Source: Alnus glutinosa (taxonomy: Eukaryota > Streptophyta > Magnoliopsida > Fagales > Betulaceae). From it: a stretch of 64,000 nt of DNA. The stretch covers positions 4,216,001-4,280,000 of the forward strand of contig NC_084896.1 in the NCBI RefSeq assembly GCF_958979055.1, in the 5' to 3' direction. This document shows, piece by piece, positions 12,237 to 22,680 of the stretch. The position numbers were made by a program, and so were the translations under genes. How positions within the stretch are numbered: the stretch's first letter is position 1; each line of letters begins with the position of its first letter. Below the pieces are notes generated by a model, which saw nothing but the letters and a program-made list of their open reading frames with translations, did no database searches and was not told the origin of the DNA.

Positions 12237-15200
12237 ACGCCGCACATACAGATATGTGGGCCTTTTGTTCAGGTTGTGGGGTTGGGTACTAATTTTATCG
12301 GATTGAATATTTTTAAGGACTAATTCCATCAGTAATGTTTTGGTAATAAGTCTGACTTAGTACTTGTGGTCTCTTTGCACCTTGCGAAATCTATTCATAA
12401 TATTCCATATCTCTTTCTGTTTTTCTTTATAGTATGTTTCTTGTGATTGGCAATTTCTTCCAGTTTACTTTAAAAAAAAAAAAAAAAATCTTCCAGTGAC
12501 AATCTTAACCATCTCATGCAGGACGAGGAATTGGATATATCTCCTGTTGAGATTGATGATGCATTGGTGATTGAAGACGATGATATCTCAGATGATGAGG
12601 ATGATGACCATGAAGATGTATGTTTTATGGATCTTCTAGCTTTTGTTTTCTAGCATTCCTTAGAGTTAGAGATGACGATTTAATATTTGCACTCACGCTT
12701 CTCAACTGTCTCATATGATTGCAGCTTTCTTTTCCTTTATTTTTTTTTGAGAGGGAGGGGTAGGGGTAGGGGGGGGGATGAGGTAGCATCTATTTTACGT
12801 AATATTGTTCGTCATTGAGATCACTTGCAAAATGTTTTCTGATGGGGTCATCTTTGTTTTCGTCCAGGTGCTAAGAGATGATTCCCTTCCTGTTTGCATG
12901 CCTGACAAAGTACACGATGTGAAATTGGGTGACTCAGCAGAGGATAGTTTTGTTGCTCCAGCAGCAAGTGATAGCCAGACTAATCCAGTTTCTGGTTCTA
13001 GTAGCAGAGCTGCTACAGTTAAGGGCTCCGATTCTGCTGATTTTAGGAGCGGAAATTCTTATGGTTCAAGGGGTGCAATGTCATTTGCTGCTGCTGCCAT
13101 GGCTGGTCTTGGATCTGCTAATGGTAGAGGTTTTAGGGGAGGCAGAGATAGGCAAGGGCGCCCTCTATATGGAAGTTTGAATGATCCTCCAAAATTAATC
13201 TTTACTGCAGGTGGGAAACAGCTTAATAAGCATTTGACTATCTATCAGGCTGTTCAGCGACAGCTTGTACTGGATGAAGATGACGATGAGAGGTACGCAG
13301 GTAATGATCTCATATCTAGTGATGGAAGCAGGCTGTGGAGTGATATTTACACTATTACATACCAGCGGGCAGAAAGCCAAGCTGATAGGGCTTCTGTTGG
13401 TGGATCAAGTTCTAATACTACATCAAAATCCACCAAATCTGGTTCTGCGGGTTCTAACTCTGATTCCCAGTTGAATCGAATGTCACTTCTAGATAGTATC
13501 TTGCAGGGAGAACTTCCTTGTGATCTGGAAAAATCTAATCCTACTTTCAACATACTGGCACTTTTGCGTGTATTAGAGGGTTTGAATCAGCTTGCACCTC
13601 GTTTGAGAGCCCAAATAGTTTCTGATAATTTTGCCGAGGGAAGAATCGTGAGTCTGGATGAGCTGAGAACAACCGGTGCCAGGGTTCTTTCAGAGGAATT
13701 TATTAACAGCAAGCTTACTCCCAAATTAGCTCGGCAAATTCAAGATGCGCTTGCACTCTGCAGTGGTAGTCTTCCTTCATGGTGCTACCAGTTGACAAAA
13801 GCGTGTCCGTTCTTGTTTCCCTTTGAGACCCGGCGACAGTACTTCTATTCAACTGCTTTTGGGTTATCTCGCGCTTTATATCGTCTTCAGCAGCAACAGG
13901 GTGCTGATGGTCATGGATCAGCAAATGAAAGAGAGGTGAGGGTTGGGAGATTGCAGCGCCAGAAGGTCCGTGTCTCTAGAAACCGCATTTTGGATTCTGC
14001 TGCAAAAGTAATGGAGATGTATTCTAGCCAGAAGGCTGTGCTTGAGGTAGAATATTTTGGTGAAGTTGGCACTGGATTAGGTCCCACTCTTGAATTCTAC
14101 ACACTTCTAAGTCATGACTTGCAAAAAGTTGGACTTGAAATGTGGAGAACAAATTCTTCCTCAGGGAAGCCTTCAATGGAAATTGATGGAGATCAACATA
14201 AAAATGGAAAACCCAATGATGCTGATGGGGACCTTGTCCAAGCCCCTCTTGGGTTGTTCCCTCGTCCCTGGTCTCCAAGTGCTGATACTTCTGATGGTAG
14301 CCAGTTCTCTAAAGTGATTGAGTACTTCCGGTTGGTAGGGCGTGTGATGGCCAAAGCTCTTCAAGATGGACGGCTATTGGACCTCCCACTGTCAACAGCA
14401 TTTTATAAGCTCGTGCTTGGTCAAGTAAGCTTATTGGATTATGAAAAATCTAACCCTTTTTTTTTGGTTTGGATGTTGCTATGTTACTGTATACTTCTAT
14501 ACCTCTATTTTGGTCAAGACATTCAATCTTTGAATCCATTGCAGGAGCTTGATTTGCATGATATTCTTACTTACGATGCTGAGTTAGGGAAGACTTTGCA
14601 AGAACTGCAAGTCCTTGTTTGCCGGAAACAACATCTAGAATCAACTAGTGGTGATAATAGTGATGCAGTTGCGGATTTACGTTTTCGTGGGGCTCCAATT
14701 GAAGATCTCTGCCTCGATTTCACACTTCCTGGTTATCCAGAATACATTTTGAAATCTGGAGATGAAAATGTATACAACTTACATACCTTGAACATATCTA
14801 TGTTTAGTATGTCATCCATGATTTTTTATTTTTTTGAAGTCAAGATATGTCTGACAATACTAATTTCCAGGTTGATATTTATAACTTGGAGGAGTATATA
14901 TCCTTGGTAGTTGATGCGACTGTCAAGACTGGAATGATGCGGCAAATGGAAGCATTTAGAGCAGGGTTTAATCAGGTTAAATATCTATTCTGATCTTTAT
15001 TTAGTAGTATTCCGAAGATTGCTGTGTTGTTTAGGATTTCTTTGGACTTTGTTTTTGATAAGTAATTGACATCATTAAAAGAGTAAGTTGCCCTCTTTCA
15101 CTTCTCCAAAAAACAATCAACTTCAAAACATCCCAACTTCTTTCACTTTTTATATCACACCAATAATTTTTTTATTACTATTCAAATGAAAAAAAAAAAA

Positions 15201-16615
15201 TCCACTACAATACAAAACTTTCACTTTTTCATACAATTTTTTTCTACTTTATATTACATCAATCATTTCTTAATACTAAAGCAAAAATTCAACTCAACAA
15301 TCTTTACCAAACACCCAAAATCTCTTCCATTGTCCTTTCCGGTTCCTTAAAACTTCTGTCATTCCTTTCCCCTCCATAAACGCCATAAAATTCATGTAGG
15401 CATCATCTTCCACACTGCAACACTCTGTGGACTGCCATAGATCCACCAACAGGCATACAAATCCTCAACAACACGTCTAGGCATAAACTACCACAACCCA
15501 AAACGACTATAAAAAGGCAATCCAAATGGCATAAGCCATGTCACAATGATGAAGAAGGTGGTTTGCGGATTCTCCATTCCTCTTACACATGCAATATCTA
15601 TCCATCACAATGACATGCCGCTTCTCGAGATTATTCATGGTAAGGATCTTACCTAGAGCTGCCGACCACGTGAAAAACCCGAGTCTGCCACACACAATGT
15701 TGGGTTTATCACAATGTTCATGTGCCGTGGTAGTTGATATTGGTTGCTATTGGACCATCTGGCTTGACATTTGTTTGGGAAAGGTTTTCAAATGTGCCCA
15801 CAATAACAATTTATGGAAATTGAAATCTCATTTATAAATGAATCAAAAACCTGTACATTGCATTAAATTGGATATAGTATCAACTGTTTTCACCAACTCT
15901 TGTAATTTAATCTTTTAGTCCAAGAAATGGATAATTGGATTTGGTTCATGGGCTTGGACATCTGTTGAGAAGGTTTTCTAATCCACCTACAATGGCAATT
16001 TGCGCAATTAGAACCGTACATCTGTTATGCACAATCTATGTAGCTTTGTTGACTCTTGGTAATGTAATATATTCAAGTGTACGTGCCAAAAAGAACAATA
16101 TTCAAGTAGATAATTACTGAAGTAAAATAGTAAAAGATGTAAAATTAGATCAGTGTCTGAGGGGTTTTCAAATTGTTTCTTGGTAGATAGACAATGATGT
16201 TGAACCTTATCATCTCCAGTAGTTCCTGAATTCAAAATTTTGCCAGCATTTAGTCATAAGCTGTTTCTGTAACTGGAGTCGGGCATCACTTTGTGGGCTC
16301 AATAAATGGCACTTTACTGGTGTCCTATGTCTTGCACATAATCATTTTTGTGTGAAAGCTTATTTGTTTAGTTATACAGGTTTCTTTTTATGAATCTGGG
16401 TCATATTTTCACTTGTAACATTCAAATTCTCAAGAGTCCTGCTAACCTGCAGAGCGTTAGGACTTTCATGGGCATACAATAACCTTGATCTTAATGTCAT
16501 GTTTTAAAGTGACCGAGAGGGTAGTTTGTGATTTGAGTTTTTCTTTGTTCTCTCTTCCTGTGCTGATAACAAGTTCAGCCTTCTTTCTCCTTCCCACTCC
16601 CACCCCCTTCGCCAT

Positions 16616-16704
<89 letters not shown>

Positions 16705-18200
16705 ATTTTCAATGAAATTTGAGTTGGAATTTGCCATAGTAGCTGGTGCTTTTTGGTGAAAAAACAGATGTAGGTGTTGGTTATGCAATGAATGTTTTGG
16801 TTGCTGGTGCAAGGCCCATACGTGGTGATTTTTGAACTTGGCAATGATTATAGTGATAAAGGTGGCTAATATTTGGTGGGCGTATGTCTTGGTTGTGGGC
16901 ATTGGAAACTAAGAGGGAAAAACTTTGGTGATTTTCACCATTAAGTTTAAGATAGAGAATGGAGTAGGAGAGAGCCTATGAGAGGGGGGATGCAAACCGA
17001 TGAAAGGAGATATATTGAGGTACAAGCATATAGAAGCGAACTTATGTTGAAATATAGAAATAAAAGACAGAATTCCTTGCTCTTTTCTCCACCAGGCCTG
17101 TTTGTTGAAATTTGTTCCTTAACTTTTCATGTCTCTCTTGTTTAAAACTCATATTAGGTTTTTTATTATAATGCATTTTTTCTTCTGATTCATTTTGTTG
17201 ATTTGGATATATTTGTTTTGTTCTTCTATATTTGAATTTTAAAACATATTCCTGTGCTAACAAAACTTGTTCTTATTCCGCATGACAATTAGGTCTTTGA
17301 CATAACATCTTTACATATATTTACTCCGCATGAATTGGACTACTTGCTTTGTGGCCGTAGAGAGTTATGGGAGGTAATTTTTTCTTATTTGTGCATTTAT
17401 GCATTACGAGACATGATTGGAACCTCTTTTAAAAAATATTCTATGGTTATACATTAATTTCTAACTTTTGCAGGCTGATACACTTGCTGATCATATAAAA
17501 TTTGATCATGGATACACTGCCAAGAGTCCAGCAGTAGTTAATGTATGCTTCTCTTCCTAGATTTGGAAGTCAGTCCTCTGGAAATGAATTTTTACTAAAA
17601 TATTACATGGTCCTTATTGTTTCCTTTGTGATGTTAGCTACTAGAGATTTTGGGAGAGTTCACACCAGAGCAGCAGCGGGCCTTCTGTCAGTTTGTCACT
17701 GGTGCACCTAGGCTTCCACCTGGTGGTCTGGCAGTACTGAATCCAAAACTTACCATTGTGAGAAAGGTATAAGCATAGTGGATTTAGATTTAGATGATGT
17801 CTGTTGAAATTGTGTTTCTGATGCATTTGAATATTTGTCTGTCTTAGATTGTTGGCTGTCACTTTATCCATGTTGCTCGCACATATTAATAGCATTAATG
17901 CTTGCTTATCTTTGGTGCAGCATTCTTCGTCCGCAAGTAACACAGCGGCAAACGGGACTGGGCTTTTAGAACCAGCAGATGATGACTTGCCAAGTGTCAT
18001 GACATGTGCAAACTACCTGAAGCTTCCTCCTTACTCTACAAAGGTATTATAATTGGTAAAATAGGCCAATACAATATATCAGTACAGTTCATTCTTATCC
18101 CGGTGTTAATACGCTTTTTTTACTTTTTAAACAGGAGGTTATGTACAAGAAACTGCTTTATGCGATCAGTGAAGGGCAGGGATCTTTTGATTTATCATGA
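6361..18200 (+). CDS. UPL3: HECT-type E3 ubiquitin-protein ligase UPL3 (KAKTUS)
   Basis: E3 ligase that takes ubiquitin from an E2 onto its own cysteine and then to substrates; in Arabidopsis it acts in trichome and endoreduplication control. Sixteen coding exons, all in frame: 6361-7227, 7617-7727, 7849-7965, 8057-8227, 8369-8530, 8864-9112, 9232-9353, 9454-10879, 12522-12617, 12868-14424, 14545-14769, 14871-14975, 17293-17373, 17474-17542, 17638-17766, 17921-18043 plus the last, 18135-18200 (17 segments if the last is counted). The product is 1,891 aa; Arabidopsis UPL3 is about 1,888. A Ser/Ala-rich, basic N-terminus with an RD repeat is followed by armadillo-like repeats (about residues 180-560), a Ser-rich linker, an acidic patch (exon 9) and a C-terminal HECT domain. 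The catalytic cysteine is in [10 protein letters not shown] (about C1858, exon 16). Chosen start is the first ATG in the long GC-rich exon. Introns 8 and 12 are large and repeat-filled. Confidence 0.95.
6655..6702 (+). repeat. Coding GATAGG/RD repeat in UPL3 exon 1
   Basis: Imperfect tandem hexamers (TAGGGA, then TAGAGA) encode alternating Arg-Asp after RVRDRD. The repeat is telomere-like in appearance but in frame. Length variation would change the Arg-Asp run without a frameshift. Confidence 0.8.
7271..7392 (+). ncRNA. Candidate intronic microRNA-like hairpin in UPL3 intron 1
   Basis: Arms 7271-7310 and 7353-7392 pair over 40 nt with about 35 matches, two small bulges and a 42-nt AT-rich loop. 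The best stem part is CAGCTTATTCATTG against CAATGAATAAGCTC. The size (about 122 nt) and imperfect pairing suit a plant pre-miRNA. I do not recognise a known mature miRNA, and a small decayed MITE is the alternative. Expression cannot be judged from sequence. Confidence 0.4.
11390..11830 (+). repeat. Two short tandem duplications in UPL3 intron 8
   Basis: About 80 bp containing CTATCCCAAAATTTAT and CAATGAATGATTTTTGCAC occurs twice about 100 bp apart (near 11395 and 11495). A second pair, with ATCTTTTaAATATGGA and TCATTTTCA motifs, lies at about 11697 and 11771. Both are local duplications in non-coding intron. Confidence 0.7.
12192..12240. repeat. (CT)n(CA)n microsatellite in UPL3 intron 8
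   Basis: A CT tract runs straight into a CA tract, ending near 12240. A compound microsatellite, likely polymorphic. Confidence 0.9.
15380..15700 (-). pseudogene. LINE reverse-transcriptase C-terminal (zf-RVT) fragment in UPL3 intron 12
   Basis: On the minus strand, 15507-15695 encodes a zf-RVT-like stretch with [18 protein letters not shown] and HLLHHCD, the Cys/His cluster found at the C-terminus of plant LINE ORF2. Past a break, the frame continues toward 15380 with a GRNDRSF-like motif also typical of LINE tails. Stops and frameshifts make it dead. It sits antisense to UPL3 in the 2.3-kb intron 12 (14976-17292). A T/A-rich MITE-like piece with a CCAAACACCC edge adjoins it (15080-15325). 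Confidence 0.8.
16617..16700 (+). repeat. Perfect (CT)42 microsatellite in UPL3 intron 12
   Basis: Eighty-four uninterrupted bases of CT, far longer than any other dinucleotide run here. In the sense strand of the transcript it is a long pyrimidine tract well upstream of the true acceptor at 17292. Confidence 0.97.
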
Positions 18201-18660
18201 GTTTTTGGGACTAACCAATCGACTTATGTATATTGTATCTCAGCATTGATTTCTCTTGCCTGCGATAATTTTGATGTTGAAGGTCAAATAATGGCTTCCT
18301 TTTAGGTGCCTTTCTAAAGTAGCGCATGATCGAGGTCAGTTCCTATCTTCTCATGGTGGCTGTAGTGTCGAATATTTTTTGTCAGGGCCTGTGGTTAGGT
18401 CCTCCATTTATACTCTCTTACCGTGTACTGCTTGCATTTTTCTCCCGGGAACCCTCCATTCTTTCTGCAATACTGCCTATATATATATATATATATTTTT
18501 TTTTTCCCTTTTTTACTTCGTCATTAATGTGTATTGGTTTTCATAAACAATAGCAGTAAACTGTTTTCAGGTTGGATCGCCAAATTTTCAGGAAGCTGTA
18601 AAGGAAATTGGAGAGCACCTTTTCAGCTGCTAGGGCTTGTAAATAAATAGGAAATTGTTT
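18201..18660 (+). other. UPL3 3' untranslated region, possibly with an intron
   Basis: After the stop at 18198-18200, a CAG-ending pyrimidine tract at about 18570 precedes non-repetitive sequence and an AATAAA-type signal near 18643. This suggests a spliced 3' UTR. Transcript evidence would be needed to set its end. Confidence 0.4.
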
Positions 18661-19347
18661 TTTTTTTCTTCTTCCAATGTTCAACTCATTGGTGGTAGGA
18701 TATACATGTATGGTATGAAATGTTAAAAGGAAAAATAAATAATTTTTAAGTATTATTATTATGTCTTTTAATTCTATTGAATTTCTTTACATTTTTCCTA
18801 ATTTTTTCTTGCACCTGTTGTCCTATGTGGTGTATACTGGTCCATACCTAGGTGGGTGTTGCCAGTTTCGGGGAACTTAACCATGTCTTGTTGATTCTAA
18901 ATTCTATCATCTTGGTGAAATCCAAGGCTTCTTCAATTGTTTGTAGTAATAAAAAAGAATCAGCAAGTGTAGATCGTGCCATTTTGCTAGACTGCATTTG
19001 AGAAAGTGGTCTTCATCTAATTTCAGTTATTTAAAGAAGGTTGCTGAGCAATTTTTCTATCTCTTTTCACAACTTTTTGTTGTGTTTTTAACTTACACCA
19101 TTGATCTCTATTTATAGGCTTAGGAAATTAGGATGAAGGATAGGAGTAGAAGCCTAAAATGGCCAGGGGTTAAATCCCCTTGGCACTACACACCCATGGG
19201 GATAAAATATTATTTCTATGCGTCTAGGGCTAAGCTGATTTCATATTTAGCCGAATTTTCCTTTATGTGTGCAAGAAATTATTTTCTTTTAAGCCCACAT
19301 AAGGTAAATTAGGCATAAATAAATAATTGAGGCCCTAATACCATTGG

Positions 19348-20504
19348 TTAAATTATATCAGCTTAAGGAGGGACCTAAAGGAAAAAAAATAACTAGCTTC
19401 AATAAACTTTATATACTTGTCATCTCATGACTTGTTACATGTTATTATTAATTACAAATAGTTATACTAAATGATATTATTAATTACAATTAGTTATACT
19501 AAATGATTGTAATTATACTCCAGTTAATATTTTTGATTTTAATAAATTAATTCATATGGCTGGCTTATTTTTACACATTATCCGTCCATGAAATATTTCG
19601 TAGTTGAATTAGAATCGATCAAAACTGTCACTTTAATTCTTTATCTCTTATCTTTGAGTCCCAAATTTAATCTCATGAGTATTATTTGTATTATGTGAAA
19701 TCTCATTTAACAGTTTTAGTAATTCATACCGAAACACTATGCCTGAGTTTCAGAATAATCATTCTTGTTAAATATACATCAAGGAAAATATTTATTATCT
19801 CTTTGATTCTTACAAAAGACTTGGATTCTTTCTTGAACTATAGCGATGCTACAATGCTACATGCAATCAACCAACGAACTAGGATTTTAACCGCAATAAA
19901 AGTCTTACTCTTACAAGAATTAAAGTGACATATACTTTATATCAAAGTGACATAATTTATATCTAAGTTTACATTCTTTTCACTATTTAGAGTAATTGTT
20001 ATAAGTAATCTGTAAGCGTACATCATTATTTTTTTTTTTATAAGTAAATGAAATTTTATATAAAGAAAAAAAAGCATAAGGCGCCCCTCTAATAAAGAAT
20101 GATGACTTACATGTATGATGTATTGTTTAGTGCATTGCATTTCTATGCTTTTGCACCAAAATATCAACCCCAAGTCTCTATTTCTATGACCAAGATAAAT
20201 CATAATGTGTTATAGTCTTGATAGAATTCTTATTTCTATTTAACACTATGAACAATGGTTTACAAGTTAGAGAACATATAACTTAAATCTTTTTGCGTGG
20301 TAACCTCTTTACTCACACAGAAGTCATAGTCAATGTAACTTAAGGACATTGCATGTACATGATAATATAAAAGTAATGAGAGGTATACATGTAAACAATT
20401 ATATATGCCTATTGCTTATTTAATAAAACATCAAATAAACGATTTATTCCGCATATTTTAAGTACCATGCATTTCAATTGGAGTTTATGACACAATTCCC
20501 AACA
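19348..20504 (-). mobile_element. Probable solo or truncated LTR
   Basis: Read on the minus strand, the block begins TGTTGGGAATTGTG at 20504 and ends TTTAACCA at about 19348, followed by ATGGTATTAGGGCC, a decayed primer site for initiator tRNA-Met. No gag or pol frame follows. No matching 5-bp target duplication was found, so boundaries are tentative. Confidence 0.4.
20028..20095 (-). mobile_element. LINE 3' end fragment
   Basis: Minus strand: GGGGCGCCTTATGC followed by an A/T-rich tail and oligo-A (plus-strand T run 20029-20040). The same GCGTCTTACGC-like motif and tail recur at 20,970-21,035, so this is a shared 3' end. It lies within the probable LTR. Confidence 0.45.
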
Positions 20505-20967
20505 ACTGCGTGTTTTTTCTTTGTTTTGTTGTATTTAATTGTGTTTATGATATTGTGCCATTTAAAAATTTTAAATGATATGACAACTTATTTATTATGT
20601 GGCAAAGTTCTTTGTCGTGCTAGGTCACTAACATATCCTTTGTCTTTATTTGACCCCAAGAATGGATCGGATCAAAATGACTTTTCTATTGAACCCTTTT
20701 GTTTCTGTATGAATTTCTGGCTACACAGAAGCTCCATAGCCAATTTTTCATTTTTTATTATTAAACTATAGGGTGCCTTTGGTACTATTAGTATTTCACA
20801 CGATCTAGAAACTTCCATAACGTTGGCATGATTTGGTTTGAGCAACGGATGCTAATAAATACCATTAAATATGTGAAATTTAATATATATCATTCGGGCC
20901 ACTGCCTTTTTAAGTGCTCAAGCTTGAGAACAGATTTGGAATCACTAGGGCTTCCTTTGGCTCAATC

Positions 20968-21905
20968 CCCTTTTTTTTTCTTTTTTTTTTTTAAGTAAGA
21001 AAAATTTATTAAAAAAGCGTAAGACGCCTCTAAGTACAAGTGAACAGTCAAAGCAGACCATAAAAAGAAAAAAGAACCCAACAAGCCCTCAAAAACCAAA
21101 ACCCTCAAGCTCAAACCCTCAAGAAGCATTCTCCGGTACCGCACGTGAGCCTTCTTCCTTTTCCTATGCCGAGTGGACGCACTTGCATCACCGTAGTTGA
21201 TGGAGCTTACCAAATTTAAAATCTCCCTCCTGCCTTTAGACTCCGGGCGTGCAACTTTAACTCCTCAAATAAAGTCCTCTTCAAAGGCATCCAGAATCAC
21301 CAAGGACGGATCCTCATTCTCAACACTATCCACCTCCCAATCTAATGCCATGCTGGGAGGAAGAAGACCCAAAGGGTAAGGGGAATCTCCAGCCTTCCCA
21401 TCCCAAATCTCATCACTCTGCTCCAATACAACTACCTTCCCAGGTGGATCAAAACCTAATGGCCACTTCTGAGATTGTGACAAACCATTCACCCTGAATT
21501 CATTGTCCTTTTCAAAGATGGGAGTGATGCAACCACTCAATGGAGAGGGAAACCCTATCACCCCATCTTCCTTGACATCTAGAGTCGATGATGCACGACC
21601 GACACTAAAAGGGAGGAATGAGGAGTATAAACTTTCATAGCTAGGCTTGGGTAGAGGAACTCTCTCTGAAGGAAACCCTTATTCGAAATAGATGGCTTAA
21701 CAATATCCTTCACGGAATCTGCCACTCCTGCGGACCCACAGAATCCATCACTGGTAGCATTGCAGCTGCTTTCTTAGTTGTAAAACTAACAGGCAACCTC
21801 ATTGTTGCCACAAATTTTGCAAATAAATTCTCATCCAACTGCACTGATCGACCTTCCCTTGCCGGCTCTAAGCTATTTCCCTTCTTATTTTTTGATATCT
21901 TCAAA
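20968..21905 (-). mobile_element. Decayed LINE fragment with poly(A)
   Basis: On the minus strand two open stretches (21710-21904 and 21265-21561) lead to a tail ending in poly(A), seen as the plus-strand T run at 20971-20992. The acidic stretch LDAFEEDF and the adjoining Pro/Asp-rich sequence look like a plant LINE ORF1 remnant joined to a 3' end. There is no reverse transcriptase, so this is an internally deleted or 5'-truncated copy. Family identification is from general resemblance only. Confidence 0.45.
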
Positions 21906-22221
21906 AAGTGAATTGGAAATTATCTAATAATTTTGAACTCGATTTCAACATTTTGATTGTTTTATATAATTTATTCTTTTGAATAATTTTTTTTCCACAA
22001 TTTTTTTTTTCCTTCAACTAGGGTCGAAAGGAGATTATGAATGGTTGGATATTTCGAGTGCACTAAACTTGGTCTTTCCTTTTAGGGTAAGGTGCTTCAT
22101 TAGGCAAATGAAATCTAATGGAACTTAGAAGTTTTTATTTGGCTTTGCTTCCAAATACCTCCTTAAACATTCAACTCCTTTCCAAGTTCTTCATCCCGAA
22201 AGCTTGAAGGCCGAAGAGGTT

Positions 22222-22425
22222 AAAAACATGAAGGCCTCATTTGATTACGTTTTTTTAGGAAATTTTTTGCTTTTAGCAAAAGAAGTAAAAGCATTAACAA
22301 ACAACTTCAAACACAAAACACTCAAAACTACTTTCACCTTTATATCAATCAAAACACTTGTTTTCAACCAAAAAGCAAAAAACTCACTCTAAAATATTTT
22401 ATCAAATGAACTTGAAGTGTTTCAA
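22222..22425. repeat. MITE-like element downstream of the beta-galactosidase gene
   Basis: GGCCTCATTTGATTACG at the left and, reverse-complemented, AAGTTCATTTGATAA at the right enclose about 200 bp of A-rich sequence. This fits a small hAT or Harbinger MITE. Target duplication is unclear. Confidence 0.35.
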
Positions 22426-22680
22426 AACAATGCCAAGATTGCTTGGAGAGAGAGGAAACTTGCATCTCCAATGGATGAGTTACTATGTATTACCATTAGT
22501 ATATTTGTGAGTGGATAACACAAAAAAGGTGAATATAAGCACAAATTCAAGTACTCATATACTAATTAAAAAAATGAAAAAATAAAATAAAATTGAATCT
22601 CAATAACTCTCAAGTCTACTTTTCCATTGAAACTACCATAAGCTTGGCATCACTGTTCAAAGTTCAATTTGATATATTCT

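Noticed and set aside
12805..12867. Alternative upstream start for UPL3 exon 10 region
   Set aside because: The sequence is an intron end with a good acceptor at 12867; joining exon 9 (ending 12617) to 12868 keeps the family's sequence and frame.
16504..16902. Arg-Glu repeat protein on the minus strand
   Set aside because: Translation of the CT microsatellite; not a gene.
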